64,000 nucleotides of DNA from Evernia prunastri (GCA_003184365.1 NKYR01000059.1:124001-188000), one strand, 5' to 3'. Positions 22,106 through 33,974 are shown, numbered from the stretch's first letter. Made by a program: numbers and translations. Notes: a model not told the origin generated them from the sequence alone.

Positions 22106-24216
22106 GGTTGATAGTATTCGTATAGCAACTAATCAGTGGTTTGTAATTACGGTTGGTACTGACTGCCATTGATTTTGATGATGACATTGGAAAGGTGGTT
22201 GAAGCCTGGTGAAGGAGTTCAGCCTCGTCGGCTTCAACGCGCTAAGTAGACCTTGCCAGGCATGCATGCATATGCTATCACAAAAGAGGCATTCGCATCC
22301 TTGAGCTATGCTATCGGATACTCATATTTGGGTGCCACATACCAAGGGAACGCGTTATCACATACAAAGCAGACTCAAGATTACAGGTACTTTCGAGGCA
22401 TACTTGGTGATGTTGAACGCTACGAGTTCGTTGTATTCTTGAATCCAGGTGTAAAGTTTGCTGGCTGCGGTTTTGATCAGTGTCAAAGCGGTCTGCCGTC
22501 TCTCAAGACCTGGAAGTACTCAACTTCAGACAAGACGAGCGAAAGTCAGGTTTTCTCACCGCACCAACCATTCCCATTTCCCAACTACACGGATTCTATT
22601 TTCTCCGTCATCCATGGCTCGACCATTCCCAGGAGACACACCTCAAGCCAAATATCTGGAGTAAGAGTACAAACACGATGTTGCAAAGCCGACAGTGCTA
22701 AAACCAAGACATTAAGATGCATCGAGGTATTCCGGCCCATCCACGATCTTTTCACGTCAGGACAAGCACTCCTGCCAGACTAGCCGCGTGACCTTCTCCC
22801 TGCAAGTTGTTAATCAAGTGAGGTTCCTGTGACAGCTAAGATATCTCACACTACTCTGTTTCAGGTGGTGAAAGTAGAACTACGATGATGGTAACTTCGA
22901 GTGGTGTGCGTATCGTCGCCGGTGAGGGACTTCCCCGAGGACCAATTCCACGGGGCGGATGCCGCCGCGATGCAGCTGAAGATTATTTTAGTGTTGTTAA
23001 GATGGAAGAAAGGAGGGTCCAAGAGGTTTTAAAGGAGAGCGAAGTACATAAGCAGATATATTCCTGCAACCGTACTGGGAGTGTGGACCCCAGGGAAAAT
23101 TAATCGACTTGACCTGCCACCACGATACTGTGCAAACCGAGATTTCAAGTGAGATATCCTATTGCACACCGCACTGCCTCTCTTCAAGGTGCATCAACTG
23201 CATGGAGCCAACGTCAAGAGTGAGCTCACACAATTGTAGCGAGCAGAGCGCGGCCCTCATATGTATTGTCATAAGTTGTCAAAATTTGGGTTCTCAGCTA
23301 TGACCTTTGCGCATGTCGGCTATATCACCAAATTTCTATGGGGTCAAAGACATCCCCCAGGAGATTCTGAGGTAGAATAATTCAAGCAATCTACACATCA
23401 TTCTTGCTACATACCTGAAATCTTGACATAAGTACCTTCAAAATCTCTAGTAGACTGCGAACTCTCGGGTCTACTGAAATGAAAATCTGCTCTTTAACGT
23501 CCATACGCTGATTTCCGTGCTCATTATCGATCTACTGCCTCGTGCTCTTTGTTCAACGCCTTCGCCTCGTGGCAGAGATCCACAACAAAGCCCACGCCAT
23601 ATTTGGAATGACTTATGACAAAGGAAAAGGCCACCAAAGGTCGAACAAGCTGGATTCTGGACCGACCGTTACCCCATGCGGAAGTGGTGTTGTTTTGATT
23701 CATGGCATCAGCCTCCACACCAAGAATGCCTATCCCACTTCCGTTAGATCCTCGTTGTTTCCTTTATTGTCTTCACCACGGTGGCTGCACACCCCGCTTC
23801 CTGTTTTGTATGCTTGAGCGTGGCTATGCGTCACAACGAGATCGACGTTTACGCCACGGTGAGGGTCTTTCCTGTCCATTCCTGTTGCAGAAAGAAAGAC
23901 TCTGCTCGCGAATTCTAGATGGCCTGGCGAATACGCGAATCTCATGCGTTATACCTTTTCCGGAGATTGATTCTTTGTCGAACGAAACATGCCACGAGGG
24001 CTCCATGGCACTCTAGCTCAAACCCTTCCCTTGTTGATAGGAGTTCTCGCCCACATGGCAGTCCGCACGAACAAATTGTGCGTTGCATAAATACGGTCTC
24101 GTTGCCTCGAGATAATTTCCTCGGCACGCTCCAGATACAATCTCAGCGATCTAGCGACTCCAACTTCGACTTGCTCTTAGACAACTTTACAGTCCTCGCC
24201 CGTAACCACCGACATC
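22106..24216. other. Intergenic, no supported gene
   Basis: About 2.1 kb. A 176-codon plus frame at 22253-22783 has no recognised motif and an odd composition; I do not call it a gene. A TATA-like cataaata lies at about 24085, some 130 bp before the start of the peptide-precursor gene. Confidence 0.45.
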
Positions 24217-25024
24217 ATGCTCTCCCTTTCATTCGCAGCCTTGGGTCTGACATTCTTGAGCCTCAACGTTGCTGCTGTGCCTTTGGCCTCACCTGGTACG
24301 CTAGAAGCACACCCGTTCATGCCTCATAACATTCCTTGAAAGCTAACGAATATCATTAGAAGCAATCGCATCGCTTATTAGCAATCTCCCTGCAGACCAT
24401 GCGGCAGGCTTGGCATCACTCATGGCTCGCGGAACCGATCCTTCCGTTTTGGAGTCCTTGACAGAGGAAAGCCAAAACAGCTCCATGAGCGCAATCATCG
24501 ACTCATACATCGTCAATCTTAAGCAAGCTGGCTTTGTCCCCAACGCGAACGTAACGATCCCAACAAAACGAGATTGGCAGGGACAAGGCGGGAAGCGCGA
24601 TGCCCTCAGCCTTGACTCGTTGATTGAAAAGCGATCTGTTCCCAGCATGCCCCTTGTCATCAACTTGCTCGAGCAGCACGGCTTTGTCCCCGTCAGCAGC
24701 ACCGACAGTACAAGCTCGAAACGCGATGTTCCCGATATTGGCTCGGCATTGGAAAAGCGTACGTTGCCGGACATCGGCCTCGTCATCAACAGACTTGAAC
24801 TACATGGCTTCATTCCGTCGGGTAACAGGTCCCAGTCAACACTTTCCAAGCGAGACAATGCCAGTGACATCAATGCCGTCATCAGCCAGCTCGAGGCCTA
24901 TGGGTTCAACCCCAACGACTACATGCAGAAAAACTCTTCCCTTTCGTCATCAGCAAATAGTAGCACTTCTGCATCATCAAACAGCGGCGGTCCTGTTGCG
25001 TCAACAACACCGATTGGAAATTGA
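24217..25024 (+). CDS. Secreted kexin-site repeat peptide precursor (KEP-like)
   Basis: Model is join(24217..24295,24360..25024), 247 aa; the 64-bp intron has a GTACGC donor, CTAAC branch point and TTAG acceptor. Residues 1-20 are a signal peptide. Six Lys-Arg dipeptides (about residues 96, 105, 117, 147, 159 and 190) are suited to Kex2 cleavage in the Golgi. Four related units are visible: YIVNLKQAGFVP (76-87), LVINLLEQHGFVP (125-137), LVINRLELHGFIP (167-179) and AVISQLEAYGFNP (199-211). Units 2-3 also share [LI]EKR-x-[VL]P before them and SKRD after them. The tail is Ser-rich with N-glycosylation sites. This is the architecture of fungal kexin-processed repeat proteins, including RiPP precursors and pheromones, but there is no Tyr-containing dikaritin core, no Trp/Cys pheromone core, and no UstY-type modifying enzyme nearby. 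The product is unknown. Confidence 0.82.
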
Positions 25025-25147
25025 CCTCAGTATGACAGCGTGACATTCGGCAACGCCGATGATTCCCATCAAGTGCAGGACAATGTTTCCGCTAGCGTTG
25101 TCAAGAGCCTCGTCGTCAATGGTAGCAAGTTGCTTTCAATTCTGTGA
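25025..25147 (+). other. Coding-like extension after an in-frame TGA
   Basis: Directly after the TGA of the repeat-peptide gene, the same frame runs 40 more sense codons to a second TGA at 25145-25147, with mostly C/G third positions and ordinary residues (for example VVKSLVVNGSKLLSIL at the end). No phase-preserving intron of normal size removes the first TGA. It may be a recent nonsense mutation, stop-codon readthrough, or chance. Confidence 0.4.
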
Positions 25148-26647
25148 GGAGTCAAGGATTTTCTTCGCATTCATACTTTTCGGGCACACATTGCATCGTT
25201 CTGGATTTTAGGTCGAACATAGAAATTTTTCCCTATTCAGAGCGACTCTGTAACGGTTTGCGGCACTGTTTGGGTGCTACTGTCTTAACATCATACATTT
25301 TCCATGTATCTACTACTCAATAGACTTCTGCAAATCCAAATTCGAACCTAAGCATCCATCCTTGCTCTATTTATAGTAATACCGCCGTCAGGCAACCAGA
25401 ATAAATGACAGCACAAGGGGGCAGAAATTTGCACTGCGTCGACACGTCAAATATCCAGAGACCTCATATAGAATATCTTGCGTTCCGTCCGAAGTGTACT
25501 GACGCGGCCACTACGTCCAGTTTTTCCTAAGTTCCAATAAAAATCGCTCGGACATGGTATCTACCCGGGTAAAGATTGGCGTTTGAGGATGGATCGCAGC
25601 CGATATACCGACTGCCTGGATAAGCCCAGTTCTCATCCTCACGGGTGCCTAGGTCCCATATGATGGAGGGTCAGTAAAGCAGCCCGGGACCAATGATCAA
25701 GAGCGGAATTCAAGGGGCAATATAATCACGGATCCGTCGGTAACATCGATGCCGCAGCTGCCTTGGCCAAACAGGAGGATAAGGCAATTCTCTAGTTCAG
25801 TAATTTGGCCGTAAGGCTGCAGACAAGTAAGTGGTGCTGATTGAGCAAGATAGAGCTAGACGAGCCCCAATGAACGCTACTACCTTGAGAAGAAAGGTAC
25901 AGCCGCACAAAATGGTCGTGGGTAGGAAGGATGTAGAATCAAGGGATGCTGCAAAAGGATTATGCTTCCTAAGTTCCCAGCAAAGCCGAATTATCCTAGC
26001 TGGATTCAGACTAGTCCATGTTACCTTCCTACCTACTCCTTGCCGTCTCCTTGGCTCTTGATAAACGCAGGCAAATCCGTGATACGTTGCAGTGTTCGAG
26101 GCAATACTACGTCATGATATTCAGCTGACCGCATTCCCCTCCCTAGATGATCGTCCAGCGGGAATGTGCCAGTGACTTGTTGAAGAGTCTGCATGTGAAC
26201 AAGGCGGGTTGACCTGTAGCCTCACAGGCGCTGAACTGCCAAGATCTTGGGTAAAGAAAGGAGTACCCTTGAATCTTCATACAACAGTATGGAAAGGCGA
26301 ACCTCGACTCTTCCCAATGTGCGGCAAAATGACGAAGTGAACTTCACTTTCAAAGAGGCGGTGTAATTTGGTACTTAGAGACGAAGTACCGGGTACTTGG
26401 TAACTGCAGACGCTTGTCAGCCTGCTGCTGCTTGCATCAGCCGGCGATGTGCCTTGGCCCACACGGGAAATATGCAGATCTTGGCCGCAGATTGTGTTTT
26501 AAGACCTTCCCAACTTCCTCCCTCAACTTCTCTTCCGTATGTGTCCTGCTCGATTTCACATGAGCCAAACTTCAATCTACCTTGGAGTTTCTTTTCCGCT
26601 TATTGATTTGACCATATCAGCCGATATTTACGGCTAGTTGCTATCAT
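25148..26647. other. Intergenic, no supported gene
   Basis: About 1.5 kb with only short frames; no recognisable gene, RNA or repeat seen. Confidence 0.45.
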
Positions 26648-28106
26648 ATGTCTTCACAAGCCGGAACAATAGCTACATGGACACTGGCAGTCACTGCTTC
26701 CTGTCTTCGCTTTGTGGCTCGAAGAAGTTCAAAGGCGGGACTCTGGTACGATGACTGGCTTATAATTCCTGCTATGGTGAGTATTCCCAAAGTTGACGCG
26801 GCAATTCATTCAATAGACTGAGAGTACACGCCGAGCTTATATACCTTATACTTTAACAGCTTGTCGCTACCGCCCTATGCATCGTGAGCTTCCTCGGATG
26901 GTATGGACGTAAGATTCACTCAGAGACTCGACGTAGTCTTGTTAGATTAACACCCTTTCCTACGCAACAGGCGATTTCAACAGGACGGCGATGAGGTTTA
27001 TGATCTTCGTTTTTGTCGACGAGGCATGCTGGACAATTGCTATTTGGATGGTCAAATATTCCATCCTAGCATTTTACTGGCGCCTATTCGCTGTGAATCG
27101 CCGAGCAGTACGAGTCGTCATCTGGGCTCTTACAGCATTCGTGACGTGTTGGGGAATTGCAGCAGTACATTTTCCCCTCTTTCACGTGGCCTTTTCATTG
27201 GCCATGGCAGTTTTTATAGAATGTTGATTATTATCTAGGTGGCAGTAATAGCGATCCATTGTTTTGTCAACACATCGGCGTACACATCTGACGATAATAT
27301 TAATGATAATGAGGCAGCAGCGTTTTATGGGAATCTTGGTTGGGTCTACTTAGGCTCTTGGGTACCACACATCTTCATCGACTTGGTGCTCTTATGCTTG
27401 CCGGTGCCACTGCTCTGGAAACTTCAAATGCAAAAGACACAAAAGGTTATTTTGACTGCCGTATTTGCTTGTGGCGGCCTGTATGTTGCTCTTCCTTTGT
27501 GCTTTGAGTGGACCTAAAAATAGGCTCTCTCATTGACAAGTATTCCGCATCCAGCGTCACGATCATCTCTATCATCCGCTTAGCAAATTTGTTCAGTCTC
27601 CGCTCTGGCAACACCATCATTTGGTCGAACGTCGAGGCCAATTGTTCTATTATTTGTGGTCAGTTCAAGAAAACCCCTTCTTTTTGGAACAGCGGAAACG
27701 AGATCTACTAACATAAGAGTCTTCGCCATCACCACTAGCATGCCTACCCTCCCTGCGCCCAATACTATCATTAGTCTCGGATAAGCTTAAGCGGCTACGC
27801 AAACGCAAGAGCACTCACAGAAGAGGCTCCGAATTGCTCATGGATATGCTACCGGTGCGCAAACCAGCATCGCCAGCATCGACATTATCAAAGAGACAGA
27901 GCTGGAAGGATGGACCGTATCCCATGCTGGACTCATCGGTCGTTACGGAGGTGGAAGCAAAAACTGTGCGAGCTCCTGAACTAGACGCCGAAGCGCCCGG
28001 TCCACATATTATAGAAATTGAGACAGCGGAGCCCGCATTGGAGATAGCGTCTCAAACACCGATGGCCGAGCTGGAGGGACGAGACCAATGTCCGGCGGAG
28101 CTCTGA
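26648..28106 (+). pseudogene. Decayed PTH11-type rhodopsin-domain membrane protein
   Basis: Exons 26648..26776, 26860..26908, 26971..27164 and 27239..27480 join in phase and encode a fungal rhodopsin-domain (PTH11-like) protein: LRFVARRSSKAGLWYDDWLII at the start (helix 1-2), WTIAIWMVKYSILAFYWRLF, and SWVPHIFIDLVLLCLPVPLLWKLQM. After 27480 the next homologous block (VTIISIIRL, IIWSNVEANCSIIC at 27541-27660) cannot be reached in phase; the frame stops at 27517 or soon after an acceptor. The cytoplasmic tail region (27834-28106) is still open. Such proteins are seven-helix plasma-membrane proteins proposed to sense surfaces or nutrients. The phase break suggests a pseudogene, although a mis-modelled intron or an assembly error remains possible. 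Confidence 0.65.
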
Positions 28107-29018
28107 TACTTGTGAAAGCCCATTTCTATTATACAGCAAAAGAGCAGGGGAGTTGGCCAAGCGCGAAATGATGAGCTATGCCTCTAGCTTTTGGAGAGAT
28201 TATGATCTAATGGAAAAACTTGTGAATTTTCAGATAAGACTTTCAATCTCTCGCTTTCCTTTCCATGAAAGTCTTTCTGGGTCCTTCTGTCTGTTCGAAA
28301 ACTTCCCGGATTGACCATGCCGATTGGAAAGCGACTGCAATCAAAGACTGTAGGCGCTTCCTATTCACAGAGATCACGGCATGATCTGTCTCAGATGCTT
28401 CGCCATAGAATCTCCATACTTGCCACCTCCCAAAATTTGCCATTTCCATGTCTCCACAACAGTAATTTCTGGCGTTGTCACCGGAGTCCGACAACAAAAT
28501 TGTATTTTCACATCCGGATACTATTTGAAGAAACTCCTCGCTTTATATCAATACTACATACGGTACTCATATTGGACGTGAATGGTGTTAATAACCGTGC
28601 AAGCCTAGGACCATGGGCGTTGGTGCCCGATGCGAAGAAGATTTCTCTGGTCCTGCACGTAAGGATGCCTTCATTTTCACACAATAGTGGTGGCTTGAGG
28701 TACGTGGTGGACATGGTTGTAAGTGGCCTTATTGTCTACTGGGATGGTTCTACTGACATCTCCTCTTATGCTGGACTAGGACTCTCGGCAAATTTCGCAC
28801 TACCGGACTCAATAGATCCAAACAACAATGGCTCGAATCCGACCGGCTTTGTACCAGACAAACTTATACCTCAAAATCTTGGCTTTCTCTCCGAAAATTG
28901 AATCTGTCGATAGGGGTATATTCCGTCCTACGGAACATCGGAGCTAATATTCGTCACATGACAATAAGTGAAGACCCGCGTATATGACACACAAGCTTGG
29001 ACCACGCTGTTCGGTCGA
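28107..29018. other. Intergenic left of retrotransposon nest
   Basis: A 196-codon plus frame at 28311-28901 has no recognisable motif and is not called. The region ends exactly at the first LTR copy. Confidence 0.45.
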
Positions 29019-29416
29019 TGTTGGAACGACTCAACACTCGCTTCCACTAACACTCTTTCGGCCTAGTACATTGATATATGAAGGCCTTTCCTGTACATAG
29101 AATCCTTCTTCCTTAGACATCATTAGGAATACCAAATCTAGTGATTCAGTCTCACAGCAGTAACTGCAGTACCAAGTACTTACCAACACTGATCAGTGTA
29201 CTAAATCAGTACACAGATTAGCTAGGCAATACTCTTGAAGGAAGTCCGCCACGACGTCGCCGCGATAGCTTCACACGGTTCTATGGTTACACAGTCGATT
29301 CCGCTCACATTTGATGATTCGATTGAATAGAACTACAATTTCTACTCCAAAACACATTCTTTCAGACCAGAGTGACGACCAGAAAACACCTCGAAAGGCG
29401 ACTTAACACTACTAAG
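29019..29416 (+). repeat. Truncated copy of copia 5' end (LTR plus leader)
   Basis: Bases 29019-29188 are a 170-bp LTR (TGTTG...CAACA); 29189-29416 are the following untranslated leader. The 398-bp block recurs at 29815-30212 with only about two differences. It is cut off by a single N at 29417, so it is either a second element copy truncated at an assembly join or an assembly artefact. Confidence 0.85.
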
Positions 29417-29417
29417 N

Positions 29418-29814
29418 TTGCTGGAAATGACTGAAATGACACGTGGCATATTGTTACCGGACGCGTCGAGAGGACTGTATGTGATATCGATCTTATGCTG
29501 AATATAATAGGCTTATGAGAGGGCGAGGTCGGTAGGCGGTCCATATCGTTAACTTTATGACTCAGTCGAAAGGAAGGCATCGTGCTTGATGGCCTGACTG
29601 TCGGAAAGAGTACGTGACATTGCGCGATTTTCAGGGGGTCCTTGGACCCGAGGCCTACAGTCGTGTAAACCGCTCATTATGGGCACGGGCAGATACCTTA
29701 TAATGAGCTGATTACCGTACTGCAGGCCTCAGGCCCATAAATGATGTCGTTGTGGTTGTGGGAACAAAAATGTGGTTTTGCGCTGTTGTTGATCCTCTAT
29801 ACAGCAACCACAGT
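29418..29814. other. Sequence between two copia 5' ends
   Basis: About 400 bp unrelated to the LTR or leader, with no recognisable gene. It starts at an N base and ends at the 5' LTR of the longer element, so its true genomic position is uncertain. Confidence 0.4.
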
Positions 29815-29984
29815 TGTTGGAACGACTCAACACTCGCTTCCACTAACACTCTTTCGGCCTAGTACATTGATATATGAAGGCCTTTCCTGTACATAGAATC
29901 CTTCTTCCTTAGACATCATTAGGAATACCAAATCTAGTGATTCAGTCTCACAGCAGTAACTGCAGTACCAAGTACTTACCAACA
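29815..29984 (+). repeat. Copia 5' LTR
   Basis: 170 bp, TGTTGGAACG...ACCAACA, matching 29019-29188 and, with about two changes, 36928-37097. It is directly followed by a leader containing a perfect 7-bp hairpin (GTGTACT/AGTACAC), where a primer-binding site would be expected. Confidence 0.88.
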
Positions 29985-30237
29985 CTGATCAGTGTACTAA
30001 ATCAGTACACAGATTAGCTAGGCAATACTCTTGAAGGAAGTCCGCCACGACGTCGCCGCGATAGCTTCACACGGTTCTATGGTTACACAGTCGACTCCGC
30101 TCACATTTGATGATTCGATTGAATAGAACTACAATTTCTACTCCAAAACACATTCTTTCAGACCAGAGTGACGACCAGAAAACACCTCGAAAGGCGACTT
30201 AACACTACCAAGTCCCACCGTCTCAACACATACCAAA

Positions 30238-30900
30238 ATGGCCCCCGGACAGTCTTCTACAGACACCATGACTGAGCGTCAGCTAGAGGACTTGCTGTCC
30301 AAAGGAGTCAAGCCATCGGATACCGAAGAGATTAGTCAACTTGTCCATTGGAGAATACAAGAATATACGCTACACAAATGGAAGTCTCTCGCTGACATCT
30401 TTGCTGACGAATTTCGACTATTCGTCAAAGAGGACTTTGAGAAACTTACCAGAGCGAATCTCTATGGTCTAAGAGACTGCCTTCGAGCCCTTGGAGTCTA
30501 TGTCAAGAAAGGGAAAGGATTCTCGATAGCCCAAGGACTAGCAGACGCTGTCCACGAGGAGATTCCGTGGCCATCGGACGACGACGAACGTCCTCCACCA
30601 AAGCAGCCCCGGTATTATCCCCCTCAGCAACAGCCAGTTCAGCCCCAGTCTATGGCCCAAATTACCGAATCCCACACCAGCTACCCTCTCCCTACCAAGT
30701 CGTTCAAGACTTCGGGACCAGACAAAATCATGGCCATAGCAAGGAACTTGCTACTCTGGCCAAATTGTACACTACCGAGGAGAAGTACGGTGGGAGTCCC
30801 ACCGAGAGTCTCAGCTACAAATTCAACATATTCATGGACCTCTGTGCCAGAGCTGAGATCCCCCAGCAAATCGTTCAAACTGCATTCCCCACTGTGTTGA
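30238..30900 (+). pseudogene. Copia gag, N-terminal part
   Basis: A 220-codon frame starting MAPGQSSTDTMTERQLEDLL. The first 150 residues look like a retroelement gag N-terminus with a Gln/Pro-rich end. After about 30700 this frame loses meaning, while the frame at -1 continues the gag (ELATLAKLYTTEEKYGG onward). One base has therefore been lost or gained near 30700-30760, or a programmed shift operates here; I cannot tell which from sequence alone. Confidence 0.7.
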
Positions 30901-33200
30901 AATCCATGGCCCTAGAGTACTACTACTCTAGCTGTCAAGGAATCGGCCTCACCGTACAACAACTCTTTGATCGATTCCAGGGTCATTTCGAAGGAGAAGA
31001 ACACCGTCGACTCATGCTTCGAGAATGGAACAGTATCAGTCTGAGAGGCTTACTCCGAGCTAGTCCTGAAAAGAGCAAAGGGATTGTCTTTAACGAGATG
31101 ATTCAACAACTCCGCCAGATTCAAAGAGGACTGGACTACGAATTTCAGTCAGATACGGCACTTCGGAATAAGATAATCACCTCCTGCAGCAATATCCCTG
31201 CGTGTAGTGTTGCGATCTTGCAACAGACGACTACAATTGTCGGACTAATCAACAACATCTATGCCGCCATCGAGAATCACGAAGAGGCTATGAAGGCTGA
31301 GAGATCCGAGCCACTTAAATCTGCTACATACTTCACTGACCGGAAGTATTACACCAATCGACCCCTAAATCATAGCAACAACAGCAAGTTTTCTCCGCAT
31401 TCTCCGTCAAATAACAACTTTCAGAAGAAACGATGCATTGTCTATGGAAAGACAGGCTGCTGGTCAACCAAGCACCCCGAAAAGGAACGCCAGGAGTCTC
31501 GAAACAAGTTCGCTAAGCGGTTTTCCAACTCTATTGACAAGCGATATGACTCGTATATTCAGGAGAATGAAGGTCAGAAAGAAGAGGCCACCGAGGATTT
31601 CGAGGCCTTAACTCTCGATATCCAAGAATCTAACTTAGAGGAGGCCGAAAACTTCGTCACAGCCACTTCTACAGTCACATTAGACCAAGCCCAAACACGC
31701 TATTTGGAACTTTCCAGCCAATCAACATATCACATTCTTACAAAGTCTGACAGCTTTCTCACCACTAGCCGATATACCTCGAGACAATTCCACGGCGTCT
31801 TGCTCGATACCGGAGCAGCACGTACATCTACCGCGAGATATGATCAAGCAAAAGCATATATGAGAGAGTTTGGTGCACAGCTAGATGTCACCTCCGCTGG
31901 TAGTATTACCGCCCATTTCGGGATTGGGACAGCAACATCAATTGGAAAACTTACGGTGGATTCGCCTGTTGGCCGAATTGAGTTCCATGTCATGGAGGCT
32001 GATACCCCATTTCTACTTTGCCTTCAAGATATGGATAGGCTAGAGATCTACCCGAATAACCTCGAGGACCAAGTCGTCTTGAAAGATGGTTCCACAGTCC
32101 CAATTGTCCGTTTTCACGAACATCCCTTCTTGATATGGGGACCGCCGTCAGTCCACTATCTCACTGACACCGAGCTACGTCAGCTACATCGTCGATTTGG
32201 CCATCCCTCAGTCAATAGACTCGTCCGTACCCTGGAGAAAGCTGGCTACAATGACTCCGAGCACCGTCATATTCTTGAGCGAATTACCGAGTTCTGCACT
32301 CTTTGTCAGAAACATTCTCGATCCCCAGGCCGTTTCAGATTCTCGCTAAAAGACGAGGACAATGCTTATTTCAACCATACAATTGTCATCGATGTCCTCT
32401 ATATTGACGGTAGCCCAGTTCTCCAAGTCGTTGACGAAGGAACTTCTTTCCAGGCCGCTCGCTGGCTGTCAAATATGACCGCCTCTCACACGTGGGATAT
32501 GCTTAGACTGTGCTGGATAGATGTATATGTGGGACCTCCCGACGTCATTGTCCATGACGCTGGAACCAACTTCGACAGTACCGAATTTAGGCAAAATGCT
32601 AGAACTCTGAGCATTCAAACAAAATGCGTACCAGTTGAGGCCGCTAATTCTATCGACCTAGTGGAACGATATCACGTCCCATTGAGACGGGCCTATTTGA
32701 TCATTAGTGCCGAGTTAGAGAATCAGGTCACTACCAAAGAGATCCGCCTACAAATGGCTGTCAAGGCTGTCAACGATACAGCCGGATATAATGACCTCGT
32801 TCCTACATTGCTGGTTTTTGGAACCTTCCCCCGCATCACAAACGACGATGCACCGACTTTATCCACCACTGAGAGAGCTGAGGTCATCAACAAAGCAATG
32901 ACTGAGGTTGGAAAACTCCAGGCTAAGAGACAAGTCAATGACGCCCTACATCAGCGAAACGGCCCCCAGACTATGAGGATGCACGATACCCCAATTGGTT
33001 CCCCGGTATTAGTGTGGAGAACACATCAAAAGAAGTGGACTGGACCATACAAATTGCTAGCCACTTCTCGAGAAACTTGCACCGTCGAGTTGTCTAGTGG
33101 CCCTACAGACTTTCGAGTCACTATCGTCAAGCCATATTTGAAAGAATCGGACACTCCAATTGAGTCTCCAGGACAAAATCCTCCTGAATCCCCCGGGTAG
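30567..33200 (+). pseudogene. Copia gag-protease-integrase frame
   Basis: An 877-codon frame. It continues gag and carries a nucleocapsid knuckle whose second Cys is replaced by Tyr (CIVYGKTGCWSTKH at about 31433), a change explainable by one G-to-A transition. A retroviral-type aspartic protease motif LLDTGAART lies at about 31800. The integrase has the HHCC domain (LHRRFGH...CTLCQKH, about 32180-32310) and catalytic Asp, Asp and Glu in VIDVLYID, VHDAGTNF and VERYH. A C-terminal GPY-like module (KKWTGPYKLL; FRVTIVKPYL) follows. The frame ends at a TAG (33198-33200) directly before a DSPE repeat, beyond which the same frame continues into RT. Confidence 0.85.
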
Positions 33201-33974
33201 GACTCTCCAGGAGATTCTCCAGAAGATTCTCCAGAAGATTCTCCAGAATCAAACGATATTCAGCCGGCCAATGACAATACCCAAGACCCCCTCCAGGATA
33301 CTCCGCTCCGTCGAAACTCTCCTCGGCATCGACACATCCCCACTCGCTTTCAGAACCCAGCTGATATTACCGTCTACATGTCCAAGTCGATGTCACCTCT
33401 ACCGAACTTTCAGGCATCCCGGCTAAAAGAACTAAATGGACTACTTGAAAAGGGAGTCTTTGAGATTATGAAGACCGAAGACGTCCCCGCAGGAGCACGA
33501 ATATTTGGTAGCCGCTTTGTGGATCAAGTCAAGAATGAGGGTACCGAGAAGGCTTTCGAGAAGTCACGACTGGTAGTGCAAGCATTCAATGACTCAGAGA
33601 AACATGAGATTCTCACTCAGGCCCCTACCATTCAACGGGCTAGTCAACGGCTTATTATTGCTTTGTCTCTAGCTATCCCACAGCTATCGTTATATCTTCG
33701 TGACATAACTCAGGCATACACGCAATCTCGCTCCGAGTTGGCTAGGGATGTCTTTATTCTAGCCCCAGCAGAAATGGGACTATCATCGAGAACGATTCTC
33801 CGTGTTATTCTCCCCCTCTATGGAATTGCTGAGTCCGGTACCCACTGGTTTCAGACATATCATAAGCATCATGTGGAGAAACTGGGAATGATTCCATCTA
33901 CATTCGACATCTGTCTACTATTCAATGACGATATGACAGCAATTGTTGGCTGTCAGGGACTGGAGAGTAGCTAA
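33201..33974 (+). pseudogene. Copia reverse transcriptase, N-terminal part
   Basis: Same frame as the integrase after the TAG stop. It begins with three gattctccagaa (DSPE) repeats, then the RT fingers and palm: ELNGLLEKGVFEIMK, FGSRFVDQVKN, SRLVVQAF and the first catalytic Asp in LRDITQAYTQS. The frame stops in a solo LTR inserted at 33951, just before the second catalytic Asp-Asp motif, which resumes at about 34128 (LQTDDSLIAG). Confidence 0.85.

Noticed and set aside
22253..22783. 176-codon plus-strand frame
   Set aside because: No motif, no signal peptide, irregular composition, no upstream promoter features.
24217..25024. Alpha-pheromone precursor (ppg1-like)
   Set aside because: The repeat units lack the Trp/Cys core expected of Pezizomycotina alpha pheromones.
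28311..28901. 196-codon plus-strand frame left of the LTR
   Set aside because: No recognisable domain; composition like random sequence.
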